From Carettochelys insculpta (Eukaryota; Chordata; Testudines; Carettochelyidae): a stretch of DNA of 64,000 nt. Below are positions 46,022 through 58,139 of this stretch, piece after piece. The DNA lies in the NCBI RefSeq assembly GCF_033958435.1, contig NC_134138.1:81826298-81890297 (forward strand), read 5' to 3'. Positions within the stretch are counted from its first letter, which is position 1; the number at the start of each line of letters is the position of its first letter. Below the pieces are notes generated by a model that made no database searches, had not been told where the DNA came from, and saw only the letters and a list, made by a program, of their open reading frames with translations. The translations under genes and the position numbers were made by a program.

Positions 46022-49000
46022 GAGAATTACTCACCCTTAATATATACATATGAAAAATCCTAGTATTATTTTAGTTATATGAGTGTCTCTTTCCATTTTC
46101 CAAATGAACAAATGTTATGTGGTGGGCAGAGGTATAGTAGGTTCATTTCAAGGGTCAATCTACCAAACTGTTTTTAAGATCAACTTCCAGTTTTCTCCAC
46201 TGATATTCTATTTACCTCTTAAAATTACTGGAAAATAAAAAAGGAGGATACAGATACTGTCTCTTGCCTCCCTTCCATGTTCTATATTTTCTTTGTTTTT
46301 TTGAAGCAGTTTGTCTTACTTAATACCACAGGAATCAAAACTGAGTGTTCTATAGTGGTGCAGAAAAAATTAGAGACCTACTTCTCTGTCATTTTACGTT
46401 TGTGTAATTCCAGTGGATTTTTTCCTGATTTATTCCATTGTTAAGTGTAAAAAGTGTAAAGAGAACCAAACCCTGGCTGTGAGTCAAGGAAGGAGTTATT
46501 ATATATGAAACAGCAATGTATGTACATTATCTTCTACCAGTAACAAATAACAAAGGGCTTGATGTTGTCAGTGAATCGATCTCAAAGTAAGATATTACTC
46601 AACCTGACTAAAAGCAGCAAAATTTGCGCCTAAATTAGCCTCTTGAACAGCCCCCTGTATGATGTAATATTTTTGTTTCTGAGATAATTCAGACTTAAGC
46701 TGAATTTTCCTGCTATGTTTGCCCCACTTTGTCCTTCACACTAGTGTACCAAGAGTCATGCATAGCAAGCAGGATAAAAGACAAGGATTTAATAGCACAT
46801 CTTGGAAGAAGTAGATGTTCTCTTTCTGTTCTCCCATGACCACCCTGTTCTCTGATAAAAAGGTTTCCTCTGACTCTCCAGATGATAAATACCAGACTCT
46901 GTATTTTAGTTAATAAGATATTATTTCCACTTTCTGGATATGTGAAGATCACTTGGCTGGTTTATATTACTGGTGGCCAAAACACTGTTTTACAAATGAT
47001 TCAGTGAACCGTTTCCTCTGTTCGAACATAATCTCCAAGAGTGTGGATTCATTTTAATATCGGGTTGGACATATAATTTTCTGGCACATTTATTTGCTGA
47101 TAGGGTTGTACATGGACTCTAACTAAAGATTTGACCTGGAGGAATTTGTTAGATATTAACTCTTAGTTTCTGGTACTGTGGAAATCAGGTTTGCCATAGT
47201 GTGACAGTTTCCATATTGTCTGCCAGACTTCTTACTCAGTATACCTTCAGGAGCTCATAAAACAATGGTATTAATGGTGAGGACCAGCCACCTAATACAT
47301 AGGAGGGTATAACATGAAAGTAGCGTGGCCAAGTTAAGCAACGGTGTGCTCTGAGTAATCTAACAATGCCATAAGACAAAATTAGTGCTACAGCTCTACC
47401 TCAGTTAAAATATCTCTCTCTAATAAGGCCACTGCCTTGAACTAGAATGCTGAGGAACACATCTGCATGTGTTGTAATATTGAAATTGTTTGATAGTTCA
47501 TGACATCATGATTTAACATCAGAGACACAAGTCTCATCTTAAACTTGATTTTCTTTCATACATGAGAATTCATTGTTTATGTTGAATAACAAGTTTTTTA
47601 ACTTGATTTTGGACTGGCATGTCAGAATGCGTGTTCTATTACAGGATAACAACTAATTTGTCCATTATTCATATGTGTTTTTCACCACCAGAGCACCATT
47701 GTGTTCAATGGATTTCACTCTTCGTTTACTCTGGTGTAGGTGTGAAGAGAATGTATGTGTTCACCCATTCCATCTCTGCAAAGATAGGCTATATTCTACC
47801 CATTACTGGAGGGACAATATCAGATAGTAAATTGATACCACATGTGAAAGTACAGTTTGCCAAAGCTAAGAAATATGACATGTTACTTTTTTTCTATTAG
47901 TTAAATATAAAGGCTTGGTAACAGATTGATCATAGTTTTGCTATATTGTTCAAAGAACCTGTTCTGAGTTTATCTGGGAAATGCCTGAAAATGCTATAAA
48001 ATATATGCTTCTGTTACACAGTGATATTTTATAGCTGGTACATATTTATTCTGTTGAATAAAATTTGATGAAATTTTATAGAGAGTAAATGCTGAGCCCT
48101 TTACTTGGGAGGAAGGGGAGTTATATTAACTTAAACAAGAGGATGTGCTCTGATATGTTTTAGCCCCCAAAATGTGCGTGTATCCATAACTGTGTGATTG
48201 GCATCATCCTCATATGGCTTATTTTCTTGAAAGTTCTGATCTCTGTAGCTTAATTAAGAAGCAATGTTGAGATATTCATGATGGGCTTCACCTTTCAGCG
48301 ACATAATTTTTTGCATACAATTACAGAGATAAGAACACAAACAGTCTGTGATTGTCCTTATTTAATTATTGTAGAAGGTCTTAAGCATTTCACAGCCAGC
48401 TGTAGAGCTAATAAAACTTTAGGAATCGCTTGATTTATATGCAATTTAGATGTAAAATATGTAAATTCTGTAAAACTAGTAATGTGAGTTTTCCAGAATT
48501 TATCTGGAATCATGAAAGCTATGTAAATTGATAGTAGCCTGACATGTGACTATGTCAAAATACGTATACATTTTTCTAAAAAATCATGTTTATAACATAA
48601 CTCGTTGCGGCAACAATGTAAATGTTCATGGCATTCCATATGGACTGCTCTGAAATGTTCTGACAGTCGGCTATGTTTGAGTGATATTTCGACTCCGTCT
48701 TTTTTTTTTTTACGAGTTTAAAAACAGTGCTCATCTCTGTCATATGCTGTATGTGATAAAAGCCTTTTCCATTTTCTTAGCAAGAATCAGACAGACAGAA
48801 TGCTGCTGGAACCCAGAGAATATGCTGCTGTCTGTTCAAAATGCAGCCTAATGAGCAAGACTAAATGTAATGGACAATAGAGCTGTGGGAAAAGAGAGTG
48901 CTTGTGATGGATCTGTGCAGAACAACTGCAGCTTTAACCTCTAACTAGTCTTCATTTTTCATCTTTACAATTTCCATTTCCCCTTTTTGTTGATATAAAT

Positions 49001-49114
49001 TACATTTCAATGAATGGACCCTCCTGCCTATGTGACAATGATCTGATAAGGAAACAGCAGGACTGGTTATTATCCTAATAATAATTTTTTGGTCTTTTTT
49101 TTTCTCTTTCTTAG
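46022..49114. other. Repeat-poor intron stretch before NOL4 exon 3
   Basis: No transposon ends or CR1 sequence were recognised over 3 kb, unlike most of the window. It may contain conserved regulatory sequence. That is inference. Confidence 0.45.
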
Positions 49115-49228
49115 TCACGACCTATTCCCTCACACCTTACTTCAGCAGTAGCAGAGAGTATCCTGGCTTCAGCCTGTGAGAGCGAAAGCAGAAATGCTGC
49201 AAAAAGAATGCGGTTGGATAGACAGCAG
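49115..49228 (+). CDS. NOL4: NOL4 internal coding exon (38 codons)
   Basis: The exon follows a TTTCTCTTTCTTAG acceptor and precedes the donor GTACTG, a weaker form than the GTAAGT/GTGAGT donors upstream. It is 114 bases, phase 0 at both ends, and encodes [20 protein letters not shown] followed by [18 protein letters not shown]. The basic AAKRMRLDR segment could be a nuclear localisation signal. It joins in frame to the exon at 25891-26082 across a 23-kb intron. I do not see the C-terminal exon expected next, so it must lie beyond position 64000. Confidence 0.9.
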
Positions 49229-51319
49229 GTACTGTTGTTCGGGGTCTACCACATCTGTACTGACAATGAAGTGAATGAGGGTAATTTACATAGTGCATTG
49301 CACGGAGGGGTGGTACATCTTATATTTACTGTTCATAAAAATAATTCAATGTCTATGGATTTTATGTTTTAAATAAATGCATGAAAAAGCCTTGTAACTG
49401 CATTGTGTAGGTGTTTAGAAATGGATTGAGCATATTTAGCATGAAAGGATAGATAAAGAGATTATTGTACATCTATGTGTCAGAATTGTGTACTTATTGT
49501 GTTGGGTGTGCATACTTAATGTACAGTACATGCATAAAATATATAATTATATTTTATGTATGTGTAATCTTCCTCACTGTGTGAATTTGTAAATATAATG
49601 AAGGGTGAAAACAGCTATTTGGTTTTAGTAGAAAGGTTACTGAGATAATTTCCCAGACTACTGTATTGTCAGTTCTTTTTTAAATCTATGTTTTAAAATT
49701 CATATAAATATTTATTTTATTTCCATGCTGATGTAATTCTGTATCTAATATAATATGTAATAGAATTTTAACTATTTTATATTTTTTTTTTTTTGCTGGA
49801 AACAGCATGCTTCCTTTTCAATTTCTTACAGTCAAAGTAGCAGCCTGTCTTAGATTTTCCTTATTTAATTACTCCAAAATGTTGGTGAAGGTCTGACCCT
49901 TTTATTTAAAAAAAAAAGTTTGGTTTATTTCATCTGATCATGATACTGTAATGTAAAAGCCCAAAGACGTCACAAGTATAATGAAACTTGACTTAAATTC
50001 ATGTCCGTTAAACTTTTTCTTTGTTTGCACATTTTTCAAATAGATAGACCTTTTGTCATTATCTGCTTTCTGTAACCTTTCTTCCTAGCCTTTCTCAGAC
50101 CAGCCCACACTTACGGTTATCCTTAGAATGCTGATAGCTGAGAGTGCATATTGCTATCTCTTTTTTGCTGATGTATTTTCTCTTTTATGACATTTTAATT
50201 AAAACTATGGATGTACCTTAATCTCTACTGGTTACAGGTAGGTAAAGAACATCTAATATTAAGCGCTGATTAGTTTAGTGGCTGTTATGTAGATTTTGAA
50301 GTTTTTATATTCTGTTATTCGCTCTCTGAGAAGCAACAGAGCTGCAGAATCATTGTGCTTAGCTCACAAGAAGAGGGAAAGCCTTATGTTAACAGCAGAT
50401 ATTTTGGTCGCTCTGATAGTCTCCAAAGGGAGAGTTGTCCTGACTGTTCCTCTGTGATTGCAAAGATGGTGTCAGGTCAAATCAGGGAGACAAAGAAATT
50501 GACAGTGAAGTAAAATAGAACCCTTGGGACTCCTCCAGAATGTGAAAGATTGACTGAAATCGAAGCACTTTAGATGGCAGCCTAATTGAGTATCACTGAG
50601 GCATTCTTGGTTTGGATAAATCCTCTCACCTGCAAGTTCTGTCCACATTAATCTTTTTCATTAAAAAGTTCATGTTAAGTGCACAAAGCTGCCTGCACAG
50701 AAGATACGTTGGATTCTTGAGTCTTTCAGCTTCCTCACTCTTTTTTGGCAGTAGGGGTTTGTAGCACTACAGAGACAATTGTAAGTACTTACAGAATGCC
50801 ATAACTATATACTTTTTCATTCTAAAGTTTCACAATTTTGTTTAACATGTGAGCAGATTCACTTGAGTCTTATGCCTGTTTGCTCAAGCATAGGCTCTGC
50901 CAGACATCCCAGCAGTGGAGCCTGTACAGGGATGATGTTGCAGTGGTGAAAAAAAACTGTAGAATCGGTTATGCCAGGAGAACCATAGCAATGCACAGCA
51001 ATTAAGCAGTCCTGCAGAAGTTTGGAAACTGTGTCTAGTGAGCATACACATTCAGCTCCTCCTTCATTGTTTCAGGCCTTAAGATCCTAGAATTAAATCA
51101 GTTCTCCATTTGTGCAAAACCCAATGGAGATAAGTGGTGGTATCAATATTGATCTTCCAAAGGAGTCAGACTCACCTGGGAAGCAAGGTGTAGTGTGCAT
51201 CCTGCTGCAACCTTTTCAGAATATGGCCTATCTATCTATCTATCATATGTATGAGGTATAGGATGGAATTAATGGATTAACCAATCAGATTCCTTTTCAA
51301 ACCAAAGGAAGTTAGGCAT
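49229..51319. other. NOL4: NOL4 downstream intron, repeat-poor
   Basis: AT-rich sequence without recognised repeats. A short (TATC)n run lies at about 51229-51245. Confidence 0.5.
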
Positions 51320-51592
51320 GCCCACTGACAGGGGTGTGGGGGAGACAAAGGGGCAATTAGCCTATTCTGGCAGTGATGGAAGCAGCCAGAGCTCCAGGCC
51401 CCTTTGAAATGCCATGGCAGTGCTGCTCCAGCTGCCTGCGGCCATAAGAAGGATGGGACACCAGGGCGGAGGGCTGACTGTTCTTAGCCCTGCCCCTTCC
51501 ACTCTTGGCCCCACCCCTTCAGGGATGCAGAGCTGGCCCCAACTCCCATCTTGCCCCAGAGCCTTCAACAGCTGTTGGCACCACTTAAGTTA
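51320..51592. mobile_element. hAT-like MITE, CCCACC..GGGGCAATTGCCC family, copy B
   Basis: It begins GCCCACTGACAGGGGTGTGG and has AAAGGGGCAATTAGCC close inside. It ends with CTTGCCCCAGAGCCTTCAAC and TTGGCACCACTT. The layout and GC-rich middle match copy A at 35223-35545. Confidence 0.5.
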
Positions 51593-53239
51593 GGCACTTA
51601 ATTTCCTTAGACTCCTAAAAAAGTCTAGCAGTAGTTATGATATATAAATCCAGCCATGCAGAAAACATGTGTCCATCTATGCTGAAAGCTGCCCAAAGCG
51701 GGTGTATTGCCTCTCAGAGTGCATAGGTTTTGCAGCTGTTGATAAGCTCTTTCAAGTTTTACAGCATTCGTTTCCCACTGTAGGGAGCCAGCTCCATGAG
51801 AAGGTGGGGAGGGTGGCAGAGACCCTTCCTTGCCTCTCCCCACATACTTTAGAGAGTCTCCTACTCTTGGTGTTATAATTGCAATCCTTGCACTCCCTGA
51901 GCCGAAAGACGGGATTGTACTGGCTCCTGCACTGGGTATATGTGGTGGTGACTTCCTAAATGCTCTTCACTCTGATCCTGCCATTCCCTCCAGCGGAATG
52001 CGTCCTGTAACAGGCTGTTGGGCGTGTGGTATGTACAGATCTCAGAAAGGAGTTTGATGTTTTAAAGTATTTTACCTTCCAAAACAAGTGTTTTTAAAAA
52101 TGATTTGGTAAATGGTGCTCATCTTAACAAATGTTTTGATGAATAATCAACCCAACAACAGTTGAAGTTAATGAAAAGATGATCTAGTGCAAAAGTCAAA
52201 TCAAAGGTAACCCCAAATTGTTTTCTTTTAGTTTTTTATCAGACAAGCAGAATGGTTGATGGTGCTAACTACATTCATTCCCAGATATTAAATTAGAAGG
52301 CAACAAATACAAAACATAGCATTTGATGTTCAGTGCTTTATTATATTATCCACATATAACATTTTGTCCACTAGGGATAAAAATATATCCCCAGTAGTAT
52401 CCAAAAGTCATCGTAAAGATGCAAGTTCTCTTTGTTTACTCTTTAGTGTGACAGTGACAAATATTGCATTTTATGAGCAACTTCCTTGCTGTAGTCTGAC
52501 AAGTGCAATGATAAATGTGGCCCTGATCCAGAAGAGCACTCAAGCCTATGCTTAACATGCAGCATGGGAGAAGCCATTGGGACTGCTTACATGCCTTGCT
52601 AGATCAAAGCTCTAAAGCCCTCATGTAAAAGTCCAATTTTTTAAATATGGTAGTAAAGATGTGCCTTTAGTGAAGCAAATATCTATTTCAAAATATGTGA
52701 TTTATTAATATCAGGCTCCTAATGGGAAACCAGTTTCCACTTTAAATGTGGAGAGACCAACAACTTTCCGTAATATTACAATGTGTAACATTAAAGCATC
52801 GTCAGTTGTGGAGTTGTTTATTTCTTGAAATGAATACACACGTTTACTAGGTTATGGTAGCCTGAGCTGCTTCATAGTTTGACCATGTTAGATGTTACCT
52901 AACTGCTCTTTTTAGCTGGAGTGTATCTAGATTGCTTTGAGGTTAGGCTCGAGTGATTGGCCTGAAATAGTGCAAAGGATTTACATTTAAGAGGAATATT
53001 ACCTGATTTCAGAGTATTATGATTTCAGTTTGTGTCAGCTATCCAGCAGTTAATACTTATGTTTTGTAACTACATGGATTTATCCCACTACACAGTGATA
53101 ACTACCTGAAGAAAAAAGATTCTGGCCCAGGTGCTAGGGCCTAGCTGATCTGCCCAGAGCCCTGGCCAGGAAGTGGTATGCAAAAGTAGGCCAAACCTCA
53201 TGTTTCTACTACTCTGGCCCTGCCTCATAATGTATATAA
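51593..53239. other. Intron sequence, nothing recognised
   Basis: Only short accidental reading frames. Confidence 0.5.
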
Positions 53240-53433
53240 TTGGAGATACACATCTCCTAGAGCTGGAAAGGACCTAGGGAGGTCATCTAGTCCAGTCCCC
53301 TGCCCTCTTGGCAGGATCAAGCACCATCCCTGACATCTATTTGCCCCAATCCCTAAATGGTCTCCTCAAGGATTGAGCTCGTAACCCTGGGATTAGCAGG
53401 CCAATGCGCAAACCAGTGAGCTATCCCTCCCCG
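53240..53433 (-). mobile_element. tRNA-derived SINE
   Basis: On the minus strand the copy starts GGGGAGGGATAGCTCACTGG, with a polymerase III A box (TAGCTCACTGGTT, at 53411-53423) and a B box (GAGCTCAATCC, at 53370-53380). A body follows (GATGGTGCTTGATCCTGCCA), then a tail (GGACTGGACTAGATGACCTC) resembling the CR1 3' end. This matches the turtle tRNA-derived SINE type that borrows CR1 machinery. The copy is about 194 bases and looks close to full length. Confidence 0.85.
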
Positions 53434-54868
53434 AAATCAGTGTTTGGGATCAGACCCAGGTCTGAATTCTGGACAGAGCTGCTTCCAGCCTGTGTGCTGA
53501 GGACTTCCCTAATTCATGTTGACATCTAATGGCCGGAAGGGATCAAGACTACAGCTGAAAACGAGTTTAACTCTTTTTACCTTTTCCTTTTGTAACTGGG
53601 AGAGATTATGGCATCATCAGAGCAAGCCTCTGGCACTGAAGGATCATGTTTACTGGTGGGGTGATCTTCTCTGAGTCAGCATTAAACTTTTAAGAGCCAT
53701 ATTGCACTGCTGATGAAATGCAATGCTGAGTAGTTAAACTGAGTCAGAGGGTCTAATCTGTTTTTAAATGGAAAGTTTTGAATGAAAATTAGTACAGACA
53801 GAATAAAAACACATTTGCATGCATGGGTTCATGGCAGTGATAGTGGCTTCTTTTATTGTATGCTTCATGCTAGGACCTTAGTTAGGCCTGGGTTCATTAG
53901 ACTGATAGGGAGATGTGTAATAAACCATGGAAAAAAAATGTCTGCTCAGTAAGCATATAGGCAATCTGCAGAAGAGTTGCAATGACTATGGCAGCATGAA
54001 CTTGTGTGTGCACTGCCTTCTCCCTGTAGTGGTGCTGTAAGCAGAAGCTGTGCATTTGGGTTGTTGTTACTATGTCAAGACAAGGTGTGTAGCAGGACCT
54101 CGAATTCCAGCTTCTGTGCCTCACTGTGGAACTCTGTGGGGGTTTCTGAGGGAAGGTGCCTTGCGTGGAAGCCTGTGCTACATGGCTGGACTTCAGCCAC
54201 AGGTGTGTTAGTGCTTCTGGGTGATCTTAAATTTTAGCTAATTCTGACTCTGCATCATTTTAGCATAGCCAATGCTGGGCTCATGGTAAAGTTATGATAT
54301 GGCCTTCCCCACACCAACCCACACCTCCATAAAGGCAGCCTAGGAGCCACTTTGACATGTGGCTCCCAGTGAGAAAAGAGACCTAGGGATTGGCTACCGG
54401 GTCCTCTTCTTCCAAAGCAGAGGGGGCTAACTAGATTTTTTGTGGCTGCCAGCAAGGAGCCTTAGATCTCACATGAACTTACTAAAATATGTGTGAGTTC
54501 TTGGCTTTCAGGGGAAAGTAAGAATGGTTCTCTTCTTCCTCTGCGGAATAATGAAAGGGGAACAGAGAAATTTTCGCTTCCTTTCACACTCTCTCACTAA
54601 ATTGCATATAATTTACATCTGACTCTTTTTAAAAGAGAACCTGAGGAAAATAATCATTTCAAACAGGAAAATAAGGAAATCAGAATAATATTAGAAATAT
54701 CATCTTTATTGTTATTTGGACATCAATTTATATAACATTATGCACCTTTTTCGCTATTTTATTTGAGATTAATTCTTGTTGTTTTCCAATTGTGTACATT
54801 GTAGATTTTATGTCTAAAAAATGCTCACTTTTAAAGGAGGCAAAAAAGTGAGAGGAAGCTTGCCACTA
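53434..54868. other. Intron sequence, nothing recognised
   Basis: No repeat or coding signal recognised. Confidence 0.5.
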
Positions 54869-54871
54869 AAA

Positions 54872-55243
54872 GGCTGTGGCCACACTTGGCTAAAACTTCA
54901 AAATGGCCATGCAAATGGCCATTTTGAAGATTACTAATGAGGCGCTGAATTGAATATTCAGTGCCTCATTAGCATTAGGACGCTTCTGGCCACAGCACTT
55001 CAAAAGCGCTGCTTTTGAAAGCGCGTGGCTCGGCATGGCTACATGGGGGTCCTTTTGAAAAGGACCCCCATGTATCCGCGCCGAGCCGCGCGCTTTCGAA
55101 AGCAGCGGTTTCGAAGTGCCCCAGCTGGAAGCGTCCCTAATGCTAATGAGGGGCTGAATATGCAGTTCAGCTCCTCATTAGTAATCTTCAAAGTGACCAT
55201 TTGCATGGCCATTTCGAAGTTTTGGCCACGTGTGGCCACAGCC
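54872..55243. mobile_element. Palindromic Harbinger-like MITE (372 bp)
   Basis: The left end GGCTGTGGCCACACTTGGC and the right end GGCCACGTGTGGCCACAGCC are inverted repeats flanked by AAA (54869-54871 and 55244-55246). The whole element folds on itself around GGGGGTCCTTTTGAAAAGGA near 55055. It shares the GGCCATGCAAATGGCCATTT and CTAATGAGGCGCTGAAT blocks with 17658-18093 and the AAAAGGACCC block with 9713-10853, so these form one family. Mirror reading frames on both strands are products of the palindrome. Confidence 0.85.
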
Positions 55244-55246
55244 AAA

Positions 55247-58139
55247 GAGTATCTATGCTTATCCATTGGAGCTCAGATGGCTCTCATAATATTATGTGTG
55301 TAATAATATTCATGCCTATCGCTGAAGATAGTAGATCACATTGTCCCCTCATTTCAGGTTCTTGTGCACTACTCATGCAAAGTGACCTTCAAGTCAATAT
55401 ACCTTGATATGGAAAAGAGCACCTTAGCTCTGGGAATTTGTTAGAGGTGTAGACCAACACAATGGCTTGTACTGATCTCCCTCTGTAGTCAGGGTTAGTG
55501 TGTGAAGACAGAATACCACCAGATCTTTCTCCACTATGCCAGAAGACAGGTCCAGCACATGGACAGCCAGTATTAGGTGGTGTTTTAGAAAGTGTTTTAA
55601 ATCCCCCTTTGTACTCCATTCCTCTCCCAACATTTGCCCCTTTGCCAGAACCAAGTATTTAGCTCACTATATATTCAATGCTTTTAATTTTCAGCCTGAT
55701 ATTAGAACAGCAAGCATTCATTATTTCATGAGAAATGATTTGATATTTTAGGTTCATTATGACTAAACAGCTATGATTTTTAAATTAGCTGAGTCCTCAG
55801 ACAGTGCGCAGCTGTGAATATTGTACAGAATGCACACATTAACAAGTGTACTTCTGTCGCTTTCCTCACTTCATAAAAAACAAGTAAATGTAAAGAGTTC
55901 AGCTTCCTTTTGATATCAGAGATCAGTTCTGAGTAATAAAAATCAGACTGCTTCCTAGCCAGCCACAGCTGATGTCATCATGTACTTCCTATACAGAAAC
56001 ACCATAATAATACTTGGCATGCAAAAGCCAGAAGTCCAAATTAATTTAGTTTGATTTAATACAACTATTATTTATTATTGCCTATAAGGCAAATGTTAGG
56101 TAGTACAATGAAGCTGCCAGAATATGTGCATTTCTCCATATGCACATGGGAGACAATTGCTCTTCCAGGGAAGAAACCAGTTATATTCAGCTTTTATTTA
56201 ATTCTTGGTATAAGATTACATACAGGAGGTAGCTTAAAGACAGCTCAGTGTGAAACTCTTCTTATCTGTCTGTAGTTTCATTTTTTCTTCAACTACCAAG
56301 GAAGTATCTATTTATCTAAGTGTTAAATCTGGTTCTGATTTAGTGACAACATTAGGATAAACTTTCATGTTACACTTCTGAACTCTGTGGAAATAATCAG
56401 TTTCTGTAATTAAAAAAAAAGTTATCTGTTAATTATTCAAACTTGTCATGGCCCTATGAGTATGACAAGTTATATTGTGCATTATTGTAACCATTACACA
56501 TATTTTAAAAAATGAATCCCCTTTCCGTCCAAAAGAAACCTTTGACTTTTTTTAATGTGCCCGACAGATTATCCACTAGTAATGTCCTGGAAAACTAAAA
56601 TATAATATTCAACACCCAGAAGAAGAATACATTTGAAGATCCCATGTTTTATGCTGTACAGAGTAATAAATGAAAGATAAATTGGCAAAAGCATGGAGAC
56701 TAATAAAACAAACTCTGCACTCCTCTCTCTCCCATTCCAGATTTTGGCAAAATAGACACACCTCTATGGATCTAAATGCTCTAGATGATGATGCATTGGT
56801 AAAGAATTCTGCTTCATATAATAATTTTAACAGTATCGCTTTTAGCAGATAGAGGAATAGAAGTAGATGACTAGTAGGTTTCTGACAAAGCAATTATGGC
56901 CTAGCCACATATGCTGGGAGGTGACCTGACATTTGCCTCTGGATAGTTGTCATAGCAGCAGCCTGAATAGAGCAGCTTGATACGAGTGCATGCCGCAGAG
57001 TGGATGGAAGTTCTGCACGAATGCAATACATCTGAATGTTAGTAAAAGTGCACACTTACTGCCACTTAATTTAAGCCTTTGGTACTGTGTTGCATTCCGT
57101 TTGTCTAATTCCTAAATGTTCACTTTTAAATCGATGCAGGTTTGCTAGATTATGTTAATGATCTACCCACAGCCAATTTGTGCAGCCGTCTCCCTAGGAC
57201 GCTCCATGGTAAAAAAGGGGTTGATGCTTGGGGAAGACTCTTCAGGTACAGTTTTGTTAACAAAAGAGATCTTCAGCTGTTCCTAACTAGGAGCAAGACA
57301 ATATTGTTAAGAAAGGAAGAAATTATCTTTGGACAAATTATAGATAATTGCAAAACTGTTTTGGAAGAAATTAATTTATATGGCAATGAGGGAGTGGAAG
57401 ATTCTAGTACTATTCTATCTAACCCTGTGTGCTTGAGGATTAAGAATGTGAATCTCAACACTGCCATTAATGTATATGTTCTAAACTTGGCTGTGAGAAG
57501 TTATCTCCCTGATTACAGTTCAGAGAGTAAGAAAGAGAATTAGGTGAATATACAGTTTTCTGTCCTGATACATGTGCACTACTGCTCCTGAAAATAAGCA
57601 AGAAACAAACTTCAGTGTTCCTAGAGGTCTCTTTTATTGTATTTTTATATTCCACATTTCTGTAGCAAGGGCAGACACGGGCAGCATGGCTTTCAGAGAA
57701 AGAGAGCACGCAAAAATACCTGTCAGCGAAAGGCTAGATAGTGCCTTTAAGGGAATGCTCATAGCGAAGTATGAGGCTACACTGCCCAATGGTCACACAG
57801 GACATATTCCGCCTCAAGAACTCACAAAGCCTCCTAATGCTCCTCAGTATGCATGGAGGACAACATCCCATTATAGGGTGCATATTTTTCCCACTCCTTC
57901 TGTGCAGGCTGGTCTGGAAGTATCAGAGTCTTGCCTCCCCCTGGTGTGTGTTGGAGCACCAAGTGCCCCTGGAAAAGCAAAGAGAAAAGACACTGTACTT
58001 GACAGCATTGCAGGGAACATAGGGAAGGCTTGTTGAACCATCACTGCAGTGTGTATCTGCATAAGAAATTAGCAGAATCAGGCTCAAAATGTTTTGCATC
58101 ACAGAATGGAAGTTTTGTTGAGGGTGGAGGTTTTTGAAT
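55247..58139. other. Intron or flank; two adjacent unexplained reading frames at its right end
   Basis: Frames of 133 codons (57142-57543, plus) and 154 codons (57572-58036, plus) lie 28 bases apart. Neither resembles a family I know, and neither has clear splice or promoter context. They may be chance. The rest holds nothing recognised. Confidence 0.4.

Larger units (their letters stand above)
26083..49114 (+). other. NOL4: NOL4 intron (about 23 kb)
   Basis: It is bounded by a GTGAGT donor and a TTTCTCTTTCTTAG acceptor. The intron contains a hAT element, a long palindrome, a Harbinger MITE, two long CR1 copies in opposite orientation and several smaller elements, each listed separately. I found no further coding exon inside. 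Confidence 0.8.

Noticed and set aside
48770..48960. A possible extra NOL4 exon after TTTTCCATTTTCTTAG at about 48780
   Set aside because: The acceptor looks fair, but no frame in phase with the neighbouring exons continues to a donor without a stop that I could support.
53370..53423. A tRNA-like A box and B box on the minus strand
   Set aside because: These belong to a tRNA-derived SINE with a CR1-like tail. No cloverleaf of a working tRNA gene is present.
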